Source: Streptomyces sp. SID12488
GTDB taxonomy: Bacteria > Actinomycetota > Actinomycetes > Streptomycetales > Streptomycetaceae
Assembly (NCBI RefSeq): GCF_010548275.1
Contig: NZ_JAAGLT010000009.1
Location: 124,001-188,000 of the forward strand
Direction of reading: 5' to 3'
DNA: 64,000 nucleotides
Shown here in pieces: positions 20,084 to 28,527 of the stretch (position 1 is its first letter; each line of letters opens with the position of its first letter). Under the pieces are notes generated by a model, which ran no database searches, was not told the origin of the DNA, and saw only the letters and a program-made list of their open reading frames with translations. The translations under genes and the position numbers were made by a program.

Positions 20084-21097
20084 ATGACCACCTCACCTTC
20101 CGGCGCGATCGAAGACGCCGGGAAGACGCCCGACGACACCTCACCGCCCTCGGCCACGCTGGGTGGCGAACAGAAGCGTTCGCTCGAACAGATCACGCTT
20201 CTCCTCTTCATCACCGTCCCGTTCCTCGCGGTGCTGGCGGCGGTGCCGCTGGCGTGGGGCTGGGGGGTCAGCTGGCTGGACCTCGGCCTGCTCGTCTTCT
20301 TCTACTACCTGGGCTGTCACGGCATCACGATCGGTTTCCACCGCTACTTCACGCACGGCGCCTTCAAGGCCAAACGGCCGCTGCGGATCGCGCTCGCCAT
20401 CGCCGGTTCGATGGCGGTGGAGGGTCCGCTGGTGCGGTGGGTGGCCGACCATCGCAAGCACCACAAGTTCTCGGACGCGGAGGGCGACCCGCATTCTCCG
20501 TGGCGGTTCGGGGAGACGGTTCCGGCGCTGATGCGGGGCCTGTGGTGGGCGCATATCGAGTGGATGTTCGACGAGGAGCAGACGCCGCAGGACAAGTACG
20601 CCCCCGACCTGATCAAGGACCCGGACATCCGGGCGATCTCCCGTCAGTTCATCTGGTGGGCGATGCTGTCGCTGGCGCTGCCCGCGCTGATCGGCGGCCT
20701 GGTGACGATGTCCTGGTGGGGCGCGTTCACGGGCTTCTTCTGGGGCTCGTTGGTCCGCGTCTGCCTGCTCCATCACGTCACCTGGTCGATCAACTCGATC
20801 TGCCACGCGGTGGGCAAGCGTCCGTTCAAGTCGCGGGACCGCTCGGGGAACGTGTGGTGGCTGGCCGTGCTCTCCTGCGGCGAGTCCTGGCACAACCTGC
20901 ACCATGCCGACCCGACGTCGGCGCGGCATGGTGTGATGCGCGGGCAGGTCGACTCCTCGGCGCGACTGATCCGCTGGTTCGAGAAGCTCGGCTGGGCCTC
21001 TGACGTGCGCTGGCCGTCACGCTCGCGTATCGATTCCCGTCGAAACACGGACCAGGACGGCTCCCGGCGCCGGAAGGAGCCCGCGAAGGCGGCATGA
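20084..21097 (+). CDS. Acyl-CoA/fatty acid desaturase (delta-9 type)
   Basis: A 337-aa membrane di-iron desaturase that introduces a double bond into acyl chains and so tunes membrane fluidity. The three histidine boxes are present: HRYFTH (86-91), HRKHH (123-127) and HNLHH in SWHNLHHADPTSARHG. Hydrophobic helices lie around 35-80 and 185-220. The N-terminal 30 residues are polar, and the C-terminal 35 are basic. It begins at the ATG at 20084 (a weak GGGGA upstream) and overlaps the following TetR gene by four bases (ATGA). The regulator therefore probably senses fatty acids and controls this gene (inference from context). Confidence 0.94.
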   Translation: MTTSPSGAIEDAGKTPDDTSPPSATLGGEQKRSLEQITLLLFITVPFLAVLAAVPLAWGWGVSWLDLGLLVFFYYLGCHGITIGFHRYFTHGAFKAKRPLRIALAIAGSMAVEGPLVRWVADHRKHHKFSDAEGDPHSPWRFGETVPALMRGLWWAHIEWMFDEEQTPQDKYAPDLIKDPDIRAISRQFIWWAMLSLALPALIGGLVTMSWWGAFTGFFWGSLVRVCLLHHVTWSINSICHAVGKRPFKSRDRSGNVWWLAVLSCGESWHNLHHADPTSARHGVMRGQVDSSARLIRWFEKLGWASDVRWPSRSRIDSRRNTDQDGSRRRKEPAKAA

Positions 21098-21771
21098 TTG
21101 ACGGCGTGGCGACCGACTCCAGCAGCACTGACAGCAATGAGAAACCGCGGCGCCCCCGCCGCACCCGGATGACGGGTGCCGAGCGCCGGGCCCAGTTGCT
21201 GGAGATCGGCCGCACGCTGTTCGCCACGAAGGGCTTCGAGGCCACGTCGGTGGAGGAGATCGCGGCCAAGGCCGGCGTCTCCAAGCCGGTGGTGTACGAG
21301 CACTTCGGCGGCAAGGAGGGTCTGTACGCGGTGGTCGTGGACCGTGAGATGCGGCGCCTGCTGGACATGGTGACGAGCTCGTTGACGGCCGGCCATCCCC
21401 GCGAACTGTGTGAGCAGGCGGCCTTCGCGCTCCTCGACTACATCGAGGAGTACACGGACGGTTTCCGCATCCTGGTCCGCGACTCCCCCATCCCGCAGTC
21501 GACGGGTTCCTTCGCGTCCCTGATCTCGGACATCGCCACCCAGGTCGAGGACATCCTGGGCCGCGAGTTCAAACGCCGCGGCTTCGACCCCAAGCTGGCC
21601 CCGCTGTACGCCCAGGCCCTGGTCGGCATGGTCGCGCTCACCGGCCAGTGGTGGCTGGACGTGCGGCGCCCGAAGAAGGCGGAGGTGGCGGCGCATCTGG
21701 TGAACCTGGCGTGGCACGGCCTGGACGGGCTGGAGGCTAAGCCGCGGCTTATCGGGCGGCGGAAGGCTTGA
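21094..21771 (+). CDS. TetR family regulator coupled to the desaturase
   Basis: A 225-aa TetR-type repressor. The HTH (about 30-75) contains RRAQLLEIGRTLFATKGFEA then VEEIAAKAGVSKPVVYEHFG. The C-terminal ligand domain ends VNLAWHGLDGLEAKPRLIGR. Its ATG lies in the ATGA overlap with the desaturase stop, so it is translationally coupled; a GTG at 21106 is an alternative start. Autoregulation and control of unsaturated fatty-acid synthesis are likely but inferred only from gene order. Confidence 0.92.
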   Translation: MIDGVATDSSSTDSNEKPRRPRRTRMTGAERRAQLLEIGRTLFATKGFEATSVEEIAAKAGVSKPVVYEHFGGKEGLYAVVVDREMRRLLDMVTSSLTAGHPRELCEQAAFALLDYIEEYTDGFRILVRDSPIPQSTGSFASLISDIATQVEDILGREFKRRGFDPKLAPLYAQALVGMVALTGQWWLDVRRPKKAEVAAHLVNLAWHGLDGLEAKPRLIGRRKA

Positions 21772-21828
21772 GGGTGACTGCGGAGTGCTTCGGCTGACCG
21801 CGAGGTCGCCTTGTGGAACCGTGGACGC

Positions 21829-22077
21829 ATGACTGAGATCGCGATCAGCGAGGCCGGTTCCCAGCTTGACGAACTCGTCCGCCGCGCGGCAGACGGCGAG
21901 ACGATCGCCCTCACCGACGGCGGGCAGGTGACCGCGCTACTGGTCTCTCCGCAGGTCATCGAGGACCTCGAAGACTCCCTGGCCGTCGCCGACTACCAGC
22001 GTCACAAGGCCGAGGGCACCCTCGGGCCGGGAATCCCGCACGCCGAGGTCCGGCGAATGCTGGGCCTCAGCCTGTAG
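21829..22077 (+). CDS. Phd/YefM-type antitoxin without adjacent toxin
   Basis: An 82-aa protein of the Phd/YefM antitoxin family: ISEAGSQLDELVRRAADGE followed by IALTDGGQVTALLVS is the DNA-binding dimer fold, and the C-terminal tail (VADYQRHKAEGTLGPGIPH) would normally wrap a toxin. No Doc, RelE or PIN toxin lies next to it: the downstream gene is a convergent VOC-fold gene whose end overlaps this one by 11 bases. So either the toxin has been lost or this antitoxin works in trans. Start ATG at 21829; no strong ribosome binding site is visible, so a leaderless or weakly translated message is possible. Confidence 0.85.
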   Translation: MTEIAISEAGSQLDELVRRAADGETIALTDGGQVTALLVSPQVIEDLEDSLAVADYQRHKAEGTLGPGIPHAEVRRMLGLSL

Positions 22078-22459
22078 GGACGGGCTCCAGGAACTCCAGC
22101 CGGTTCCCCACCGGGTCGTAGGAGTAGAACCGCTGGTGTCCCGGCAGGTTCCCGTCCCAGGTGACCGTCGCTCCACCGGCGGCGAGCCGCTCGGCGTAAG
22201 CCTCGATGCCGACGACCCGCAGGCCCGGGTGGGCCTTCTTGGCCGCCCGGCAGCGACATTTTCCGCCTCCGGCGGGGGTCTCCTCCACCCCGAGATGCAG
22301 TTGTACCGGCCCCGCCTGGAACCAGCAGCCGCCCCGCGCGGCCAGAGCCGGCGGCTTCGGGATCTCGGTCATGCCGAGGATGCCGACGTAGTACGCCCGC
22401 AGGGCATCCTCCGCCCCGACCGGCGCGGCCAGCTGCACATGGTCGACGGCGGCGATCAC
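22067..22459 (-). CDS. VOC/glyoxalase-fold protein
   Basis: A 130-aa single-module vicinal-oxygen-chelate protein. It starts with DHVQLAAPVGAEDALRAYY and ends with the usual SYDPVGNRLEFLEP, where His9 and the final Glu are typical metal ligands. Substrate unknown; glyoxalase or fosfomycin-resistance type activity cannot be told apart. An odd cysteine-containing loop, GGGKCRCRAAKK, sits mid-chain. The GTG start overlaps the tam stop (GTGA), so it is translationally coupled to tam and probably under the same TamR control. Confidence 0.85.
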   Translation of the reverse strand: MIAAVDHVQLAAPVGAEDALRAYYVGILGMTEIPKPPALAARGGCWFQAGPVQLHLGVEETPAGGGKCRCRAAKKAHPGLRVVGIEAYAERLAAGGATVTWDGNLPGHQRFYSYDPVGNRLEFLEPVPTG

Positions 22460-23310
22460 CGCTCAGCCCGCCCTGCCGCTGTTCCACCTTTCCGCGCCAC
22501 GGCGAACAGCCGTTGGAAGGGCAGCACCGTGCCGTACGTCTCCGTCGGGTACACCGCGCGCAGCAGGTCGCGATACTCGGTGACGAACGCGTCCCGGGCC
22601 TCCGGGTCGTCCGCCAGGGCGGTGAGGACGGGGCGCAGGCCGGTCCCCTTGACCCAGTCCAGCACCGGGTCCTCGCCCCGCAGGACGTGCAGATACGTCG
22701 TCTCCCACACGTCCGCCTCGCAGCCGAGCCGGGCGAGGCGGTCGAGGTAGACGAGGGGTGCGTGGACGGAGTCGTCGTGGCGCAGCACCTCGCCGAGGCG
22801 GCTCTTCCAGCGGGCGCCGGTGCCCAGTTGGCGCATGAGGCTGTGCAGGGGAGCGTCGAGGTTGTTCGGCACCTGGAAGGCGAAGGTCCCGCCGGGTGCG
22901 ACCGCGTCCAGCCAGGCCGGGAACGCGTCGAGGTGTCCCTCGACCCACTGGAGGGCGGCGTTGGAGACGATCAGGTCGTACGTCTCGCCGGACTCCGCGG
23001 GCGCCCACGCCGTCGCGTCCGCGTGGGCGAAGTCGAGGCGCCCGCCGCCCGGCGTGGGGCCCGCGTACCGGGCCGCGCGTTCCAGCATCGGTGCGGAGTT
23101 GTCGTACCCGGTGATGTGCGCGGTGGGCCAGCGGTCGGCGAGTACGGCGGTGACGTTGCCCGGGCCGCAGCCGAGGTCCGCGATGCGGGGCGGGGTCCCA
23201 GGGAGGTCGGGGACGCGGGCGATGAGGTCGGTGAAGGCGCGGGCGCGGTGGTCGGCGTGGTGGAGGTACTGGGCGGGGTCCCAGGTGGGGGCGGGGGTGG
23301 TGGCAGGCAT
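22456..23310 (-). CDS. tam: Trans-aconitate 2-methyltransferase
   Basis: A 284-aa SAM-dependent methyltransferase. The SAM site IADLGCGPGN is followed by the acidic DNSAPML loop and by VSNAALQWVEGHLD, which is typical of Tam. The start TWDPAQYLHHADHRARAFTDL also matches the family. Tam methylates trans-aconitate, a spontaneous aconitase inhibitor formed from cis-aconitate, and so relieves the TCA cycle. Start ATG at 23310 with CAGGAGAG upstream. It is divergent from a MarR gene with a palindromic operator between them, the arrangement described for tam/tamR in S. coelicolor. It is followed by an overlapping VOC gene. Confidence 0.92.
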   Translation of the reverse strand: MPATTPAPTWDPAQYLHHADHRARAFTDLIARVPDLPGTPPRIADLGCGPGNVTAVLADRWPTAHITGYDNSAPMLERAARYAGPTPGGGRLDFAHADATAWAPAESGETYDLIVSNAALQWVEGHLDAFPAWLDAVAPGGTFAFQVPNNLDAPLHSLMRQLGTGARWKSRLGEVLRHDDSVHAPLVYLDRLARLGCEADVWETTYLHVLRGEDPVLDWVKGTGLRPVLTALADDPEARDAFVTEYRDLLRAVYPTETYGTVLPFQRLFAVARKGGTAAGRAER

Positions 23311-23398
23311 GTGGAGGCTCTCCTGTGGGTCGCGGTCACCGGCGTCGCTGTCGACTGTCGGCCTGTCGGGGCCGTTTGCGGCTCCAGCCTGACCGAGA

Positions 23399-23437
23399 AA
23401 GTCTCTCGACGTCAAGAGACTTGACGCCAAGAGACTT
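23399..23437. promoter_or_regulatory. TamR operator between tam and tamR
   Basis: A 24-bp palindrome at 23399-23422 has arms AAGTCTCT and AGAGACTT around CGACGTCA, with only the two bases flanking GACGTC breaking symmetry. A further copy of the half-site AGAGACTT follows at 23430-23437. It lies between the divergent starts at 23310 and 23468, where a MarR-type repressor would control both genes. Confidence 0.85.
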
Positions 23438-23467
23438 CACATCGACACAACCACTACACTGATCGCC

Positions 23468-23965
23468 ATGGAGGACGAGGTCGATCGGCTGGTCGCTGCG
23501 TGGCGCCGGGAGCGCCCGGACCTCGACGTGGAACCACTCGAAGTGCTCAGCCGGGTCAGCAGGCTGGCCCGGCACCTGGACCGTGCGCGCAGGCTGGCGT
23601 TCGCCGAGCACGCCCTGGAGCCCTGGGAGTTCGACGTCCTGACCGCGCTGAGGCGCGCCGGGAACCCGTACCAGCTCTCCCCCGGGCAGCTCCTCACCCA
23701 GACCCTGGTCACCTCGGGCACGATGACGAACCGTATCGACCGGCTGACCAAGAAGGGCCTGGTGGAGCGTCTCCCCGACCCCAGCGACCGGCGAGGGGTG
23801 CTGGTCCGGCTCACGCCGGAGGGCCAGGACAGGGCGGATCAGGCGCTCGCGGGCCTGCTGGACCAGGAGCGCGCGATCCTGGCGGAGCTGTCGCGGGCAC
23901 AGAGGGGCGAACTCGCGGGACTGCTGCGCCAGTTGACGGCACCGTTCGACAACATCCCCGGCTGA
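23468..23965 (+). CDS. tamR: MarR family regulator TamR
   Basis: A 165-aa MarR-type winged helix regulator. The DNA-binding part contains LEPWEFDVLTALRRAG, then TLVTSGTMTNRIDRLTKKGL and the wing ERLPDPSDRRGVLVRLT. By position opposite tam and the palindromic operator it corresponds to TamR, which in S. coelicolor is reported to bind citrate, isocitrate and aconitate and to release its promoters when the TCA cycle backs up. Start ATG at 23468. Assignment to TamR rests on gene order and operator; the MarR family is certain. Confidence 0.9.
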   Translation: MEDEVDRLVAAWRRERPDLDVEPLEVLSRVSRLARHLDRARRLAFAEHALEPWEFDVLTALRRAGNPYQLSPGQLLTQTLVTSGTMTNRIDRLTKKGLVERLPDPSDRRGVLVRLTPEGQDRADQALAGLLDQERAILAELSRAQRGELAGLLRQLTAPFDNIPG

Positions 23966-24029
23966 CACCGGATACACACAGATACGCCGACCGGTCAGGT
24001 GCTGCCGCCGGTCAGGTACTGGGTGCCGG

Positions 24030-24803
24030 TCAGGCGCTGCTGCTCTCCTCCACCGTGATCCGTCCACCGTGTCCCAGGTCGACGGGTCCGACTCCGGCTC
24101 GCCGGGCGAGTGCGACGGCGGCGAGTGTGGAGTGGACGCCGAGCTTGCCCAGCACGTTCTGCATGTGGGTGCGCACGGTGTGCGGGGAGAGGAACAGCCG
24201 TTCGGCGACGGCTTTCCGGCCCAGCCCGGCGACCATGCACCGCAGGACTTCCCGCTCCCTGGGTGTCAGCGACTCGACGAGCCGCTCGCTCTCGGTGCGG
24301 TGCTTGCGGGCGGCGGTCAGCTCGCGCAGCACACCGGTGAGCAGGGCGGGCGGGAGGTGCGTCTCGTCGCGCAGCACGCCCCGTATGACGGTCAGCAGCC
24401 GCGACAGCGAGCAGTCCTTGGCGACCCACCCGGAGGCGCCCGCCTGCAGAGCGAGGGCGGCCCTACGGGGGTCGTCCTTCTCGGCGAGGACGATGATCCG
24501 TACGTGCGGATGTCCCGTACGGACGCCCGCGACCAGCGAGATGCCGTCGACCAGCCCCTCCGCGTTGCCCTCCTGCACGGGCACCGCCGGACGCGCTCCG
24601 GGCACGTTGCCGCCCAGGTCGGAGTCGACGAGCAGGACGTCGAACCGGCGGCCCTCGGCCACCGCGCGCTCCAGACTGCGCAGCGCGGCGGGACCGCTGC
24701 CGGCGGCGGAGACGTCGACGTCGGGCTCCGCGGCCAGTGCTGCGGCGAGCGACTCGGCGAAGATGCGATGGTCGTCGACGACCAGGACTCGGATGCGAAC
24801 CAC
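24030..24803 (-). CDS. LuxR/NarL-type response regulator
   Basis: A 257-aa two-domain regulator. The receiver has the acidic pair VVDDHRIF and a phosphoacceptor Asp in LLVDSDLGG, with a longer loop than usual after it (NVPGARPAVPVQEGNAEG). The LuxR HTH is LTPREREVLRCMVAGLGRKA followed by LSPHTVRTHMQNVLGKLGVH. I use the GTG at 24803, preceded by GGAAGGGGG. No histidine kinase is adjacent, so it is an orphan regulator. It sits between tamR (convergent) and a divergent GNAT gene. Targets unknown. Confidence 0.9.
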   Translation of the reverse strand: MVRIRVLVVDDHRIFAESLAAALAAEPDVDVSAAGSGPAALRSLERAVAEGRRFDVLLVDSDLGGNVPGARPAVPVQEGNAEGLVDGISLVAGVRTGHPHVRIIVLAEKDDPRRAALALQAGASGWVAKDCSLSRLLTVIRGVLRDETHLPPALLTGVLRELTAARKHRTESERLVESLTPREREVLRCMVAGLGRKAVAERLFLSPHTVRTHMQNVLGKLGVHSTLAAVALARRAGVGPVDLGHGGRITVEESSSA

Positions 24804-25112
24804 TGAAACCCCCTTCCCCGAGCTCCTCAAGAGCTGGGGACACCCAATCGTCGGGGGGACAACCCGTGCGGACACGACGCCCGGAGCAGTCCCCGGCTGA
24901 TGCTTCTGGCCTGGGACGGGGCTGTCGCAGTCACCGACGCACGGCCGCCGCCGTGGGATGACTGCTACCCCCACTCCGGGTGTCGAACCCGACTGTCTCG
25001 CCCCCTGATCAGCAACGGCCCCCACCGATGCTGTTCATCAGGGTACGGCTGGGAGGCAGGAGCGGAAGGCAATTCGCAGAACTGATTGGCCAGGGCGTTT
25101 ATGGTGTGCCGC

Positions 25113-25565
25113 ATGTTTCGTATTGAGACAGAAATCGACAAGGAATGGCTCTCCGTGCTCCGGTCGCGGTTGCGCGATGCGAACACGGCGGCCTCGCCCG
25201 TCCTGCGCGCCCTGCGCGGGACCCCTGCGGAGCGTGAACTCCCGCTGCACGTATGGGCGTTGGACGAGGCCGGCAGCCTGGCAGGCGGCCTGGTCGGGCA
25301 CACCTGGACGGCCTGGCTGCACGTGACGTACCTCTGGGTCGACACCCTCCACCGGGGCAGCGGCCTGGGCTCCCGTCTCCTCGCCGAAGCGGAGCGCACG
25401 GCACACGAGGAGCGCGCGTGCACGAACGCACGCCTGGAGACGTGGGACTTCCAGGCGCCGGACTTCTACCGCAAGCAGGGGTACGAGGTGGTGTGCGTGA
25501 TCCCTGACTATCCACCGGGGGTCACGGAGTACACGCTGACGAAGCGGTTGCTGCCAGGGGCCTGA
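25113..25565 (+). CDS. GNAT family N-acetyltransferase
   Basis: A 150-aa acetyl-CoA-dependent transferase. The core beta strands read LAGGLVGHTWTAWLHVTYLW, the acetyl-CoA loop is HRGSGLGSRLL (the Q/RxxGxG/A motif), and LETWDFQAPDFYRKQGYEVV is the usual end of the fold. Substrate unknown. I start at the ATG at 25113, where the domain begins; ATG at 25101 and TTG at 25086 are in frame, and none has a convincing ribosome binding site. Divergent from the response regulator. Confidence 0.88.
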   Translation: MFRIETEIDKEWLSVLRSRLRDANTAASPVLRALRGTPAERELPLHVWALDEAGSLAGGLVGHTWTAWLHVTYLWVDTLHRGSGLGSRLLAEAERTAHEERACTNARLETWDFQAPDFYRKQGYEVVCVIPDYPPGVTEYTLTKRLLPGA

Positions 25566-25582
25566 AGGCCGGCTGGTGAGAC

Positions 25583-25689
25583 TCAGAGTTCCTTGAGCGC
25601 GTCCAGGGTGATGTCGACGTCGATGCCGTAGGGCGCGGTGAGCTTCAGGTGGTCGTGGTGGATGCCGGAGCGGAATCCGGAGCCGTCAC
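25583..25689 (-). pseudogene. C-terminal remnant of an unidentified protein
   Basis: A short open stretch reads GDGSGFRSGIHHDHLKLTAP then YGIDVDITLDALKEL and ends in TGA at 25585-25583. The codon bias is coding-like, and the APYGIDVDI turn vaguely recalls the end of Uma2-type nucleases, but I cannot assign it. There is no start codon: its upstream part would have to lie where the LysR gene now ends. It looks like the tail of a gene cut off by insertion or deletion. Low certainty. Confidence 0.4.
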
Positions 25690-25717
25690 CAATAAGGGTG
25701 CCGTGGTGATCGGGAGT

Positions 25718-26656
25718 TCAGCCTGATCCCGGTGGTGGACCCATGGGTTCGCCGTGACCGTCGGGGTGGCCGTCGGGCTTGGTGAATGCCTGGCGGCTGT
25801 GCACGAGCAGCTCGCGCAGGGCGGGGCTGGGCCTGCTCTTCCAAACCAGCGCGAGCAGCGCTGGTGTCTCGACGTCGTCGATGGTGCGGGCGGTGAGCCG
25901 GTCGTGGTGGTTCGCCGCCATCGACTCGCTGAGGACGGCGACACCGAGTCCGCGGGCGGCGAGGTAGGCGATGGCGTCCGCGGAGCCGGCCTGCAGCGCG
26001 ATGGCGGGGTGGATGCTCTGGGCGGCGCAGGCACGATCGAACACCGCGCGCAGACCGGTGCCGGGTGGCATGCAGACAATGGGGTGGGCGGTCAGATCGC
26101 GCAGCGCGACCCGCCGCCGCTGTTCCGCCAGGGGATGCCCGGCCGGAACCGCCACGACCAGCCGCTCGCTGATGATCGTCAGCGCGTCCAGCCCGTCGGG
26201 GGTGGCGGTCGCGGTACCGATGAGAGCAAGGTCTACGGCGCCGGCGCGCACCCTCTCGACGAGCCGGTCGGAGTTGTCCTCCAGGAGTGAGATCTCGACG
26301 CCGGGATGTGCCCGGTGAAACGCGGCGAGGGCGTCGAAGAGCGGTGTGACAGTGCACCCGATGACCATCCCGACCGTGAGATGGCCCCGGATCAGGTCGG
26401 TCACCTCCCCCACGGCCTGTCCAACCGCCTCGGCTGCGGCGAGCGCGGCACGGGCGGGTCCGAGCGCGGCCTTTCCCGCGACGGTGAGGGTGGCGATGCG
26501 CGCCGACCGGTCGAACAGCTCGGCGCCGAGTTCGTGTTCCAGCCGACGGATCTGGGCGCTGACGCCGGACTGGCTGATGTGCACCCGCTCGGCCGCCCTG
26601 GTGAAGTTCTCCTCTTCGGCGACGGCGACGAAGTACTCCAGCTGCCTCAGTTCCAT
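25718..26656 (-). CDS. LysR family transcriptional regulator
   Basis: A 312-aa LysR-type regulator. The HTH is MELRQLEYFVAVAEEENFTR then AAERVHISQSGVSAQIRRLE. The periplasmic-binding-like effector domain spans about 90-290, with the usual GHLTVGMV start and LAARGLGVAVL. The tail is Pro/Gly/His-rich and unique. It is divergent from a small NTF2-like protein, with an inverted repeat in the 105-base gap, so it most likely controls that gene and itself. Inducer unknown. The stop lies close to a truncated gene remnant, which may mark a recombination boundary. Confidence 0.93.
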   Translation of the reverse strand: MELRQLEYFVAVAEEENFTRAAERVHISQSGVSAQIRRLEHELGAELFDRSARIATLTVAGKAALGPARAALAAAEAVGQAVGEVTDLIRGHLTVGMVIGCTVTPLFDALAAFHRAHPGVEISLLEDNSDRLVERVRAGAVDLALIGTATATPDGLDALTIISERLVVAVPAGHPLAEQRRRVALRDLTAHPIVCMPPGTGLRAVFDRACAAQSIHPAIALQAGSADAIAYLAARGLGVAVLSESMAANHHDRLTARTIDDVETPALLALVWKSRPSPALRELLVHSRQAFTKPDGHPDGHGEPMGPPPGSG

Positions 26657-26674
26657 GACTGCTGATTCTAGTTT

Positions 26675-26702
26675 TCAGAAGAACCATCTGTTGGACTTCT
26701 GA
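26675..26702. promoter_or_regulatory. Inverted repeat between LysR and NTF2-like genes
   Basis: TCAGAAG (26675-26681) and CTTCTGA (26696-26702) form perfect 7-base arms 14 bases apart. The site lies 19 bases upstream of the LysR start and 60 bases upstream of the divergent gene. Spacing and position fit a LysR-type binding site. Confidence 0.6.
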
Positions 26703-26761
26703 TGGGCGGGTGGCCAGGCTGGAAGGCAGACCGAAGCCGTACGAACCGCCAGGAGGTAACC

Positions 26762-27127
26762 GTGCCGGAGTACGAGAAGGCCATGCGGCCCGAGGACATC
26801 ACCCGCTTGTTCGTCGAACGGTCCAACGCCGGTGACGCGGCCGGGGTCGCAGCGCTCTACGAAGAGGACGCGGTGATGGCCTACCCGCCCGGCGACCGGA
26901 CGGTGGGCCGGGAGGCGATCCGCGCGCTGTGGGAGAAGGTGCTGGCCAACCGTCCCCACTTCGAACCGGAACAGCCGCTGCCGACGCTGGTCAGCGGGGA
27001 CATCGCCCTCACCTCGACCCCACCGAAGGACGGAACCGGCGCCCGGGCCCAGGTCGTCCGCCGCCAGCCCGACGGCAGCTGGCTGCGGCTGCTCGACCAG
27101 CCGGAGTTCGCGCCTCCTGCCCGCTGA
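26762..27127 (+). CDS. SnoaL/NTF2-like YybH family protein
   Basis: A 121-aa cone-fold protein of the NTF2-like superfamily (YybH/SgcJ type), seen in MRPEDITRLFVERSNAGDAA then VAALYEEDAVMAYPPGDRTV and the C-terminal RRQPDGSWLRLLDQP. Family members act as small hydrolases, isomerases or binding proteins; no catalytic assignment is possible. GTG start at 26762 with AGGAGGTAAC directly upstream, one of the strongest ribosome binding sites in the window. Divergent from and probably regulated by the LysR gene. Confidence 0.85.
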   Translation: MPEYEKAMRPEDITRLFVERSNAGDAAGVAALYEEDAVMAYPPGDRTVGREAIRALWEKVLANRPHFEPEQPLPTLVSGDIALTSTPPKDGTGARAQVVRRQPDGSWLRLLDQPEFAPPAR

Positions 27128-27253
27128 CCAGTCACGGGGAACCACCCAGTGACCGACGGACAGCAGCAGTTCATCGCTGAGATCGCACGAGAAGCCCGTG
27201 CTCGTCGCCACCACACAAGTCACCGGCCCCGTCAGCAGACCGGTGGCCCCGGA

Positions 27254-28426
27254 TCACTTCACCCGCCGCGCCCCCGCCGAAGGCACCGCCGCGAACACCC
27301 GGGGTGCCGTGTACCCGGCGGAGGCGAAGGCCTCCTCCACCGCCTTGGTGACCCGGTCCGCGTCCTCCGCCTCGACCAGGACGATCGCCGAGCCGCCGAA
27401 GCCGCCGCCCGTCATGCGGGCACCCAGGGCGCCGGAGGCGACCGCGGACTCGACGACCAGGTCCAGCTCCGGGCAGGAGACCCGGAAGTCGTCGCGGAGG
27501 GAGGCGTGGCCCTCGGTCAGGATCGGGCCGATGGCGCGGGTGTCGCCGCCCGACTTCAGCAACTCCACCACCCGTTCGACTCGGTGGTCCTCCGTCACCA
27601 CGTGCCGTACCAGGCGGCGTACTTCCTCGTCCGCACCCGCGTCGGCCAGGCGGGCCAGCGCCGCGTCCAGGTCCTCGTACGCCACATCCCGGAGCGCGTT
27701 CACGTCCAGCAGTTCCGCGCCCCGTTCGCAGCCCGCCCGGCGCTTGCCGTACTCGCCCTCGCTGTGGGAGTGCTTGACCTGGGTGTCCACCACCAGCAGG
27801 GTCATGCCCTCGGCCGCCAGGTCGAAGGGGATCTGGTCCTGGGAGAGGTCCCGGGTGTCCAGGAAGAGGGCGTGCCCGGCAGTGCAGCACGCTGACGCCG
27901 TCTGGTCCATGATGCCGGTCGGGGCGCCCACGTACACGTTCTCCGCGCGCTGGCACAGGCGGGCCAACTGCCAGCGTTCCAGGCCCAGTTCGTACAGGTC
28001 GTTCAGGGCCAGGGCGACCACTACCTCCAGGGCCGCCGACGACGACAGGCCCGCGCCCGTCGGGACCGTCGAGGTGAGGTGGATGTCCGCGCCGGCCGAG
28101 ACCGACACATGGCCCGCGTCCTGGAGCGCCCAGATCACACCCGCCGGGTACGCCGTCCAGTTCTTGTCCGACTCGGGCGTCAACTCCCCTGTCCGCAGCT
28201 CGGTGACGCCGCCCTCCACGTCCGACGAGTGCAGGCGTACGACGCCGTCCGTGCGGCGGGAGACCGCTGCCACCGCCGTGTGCGGGAGGGCGAAGGGCAT
28301 GACGAAGCCGTCGTTGTAGTCGGTGTGCTCGCCGATCAGGTTGACCCGGCCGGGCGCCACCCACACTCCCTCCGGCGCCGACCCGTACAGACCCTCGAAC
28401 GCCTCGGCGACATCCACAGTCGACAT
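27254..28426 (-). CDS. galK: Galactokinase
   Basis: A 390-aa GHMP kinase that phosphorylates galactose to galactose-1-phosphate, the first Leloir step. The galactokinase signature GRVNLIGEHTDYNDGFVMP is near the N-terminus, the ATP loop is PTGAGLSSSAALEV, and the third motif is GGGFGGSAIVLV. Third gene of galT-galE-galK on the minus strand; a 101-base gap after galE contains short direct repeats. Start ATG at 28426, preceded by AGAGG. Confidence 0.97.
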   Translation of the reverse strand: MSTVDVAEAFEGLYGSAPEGVWVAPGRVNLIGEHTDYNDGFVMPFALPHTAVAAVSRRTDGVVRLHSSDVEGGVTELRTGELTPESDKNWTAYPAGVIWALQDAGHVSVSAGADIHLTSTVPTGAGLSSSAALEVVVALALNDLYELGLERWQLARLCQRAENVYVGAPTGIMDQTASACCTAGHALFLDTRDLSQDQIPFDLAAEGMTLLVVDTQVKHSHSEGEYGKRRAGCERGAELLDVNALRDVAYEDLDAALARLADAGADEEVRRLVRHVVTEDHRVERVVELLKSGGDTRAIGPILTEGHASLRDDFRVSCPELDLVVESAVASGALGARMTGGGFGGSAIVLVEAEDADRVTKAVEEAFASAGYTAPRVFAAVPSAGARRVK

Positions 28427-28527
28427 GCCCTCTACCTCTGACCTTTCGTTTCGTACGTTCAGGCCCGCCAGGCCTTACTGCTCGCTACTGCCTAACTGGC
28501 TAACTGGCTACTACCTGCCAGTGCCTG

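Noticed and set aside
20141..20929. Minus-strand frame opposite the desaturase
   Set aside because: Arg/Gln/His-rich shadow frame; the plus strand encodes the complete histidine-box desaturase.
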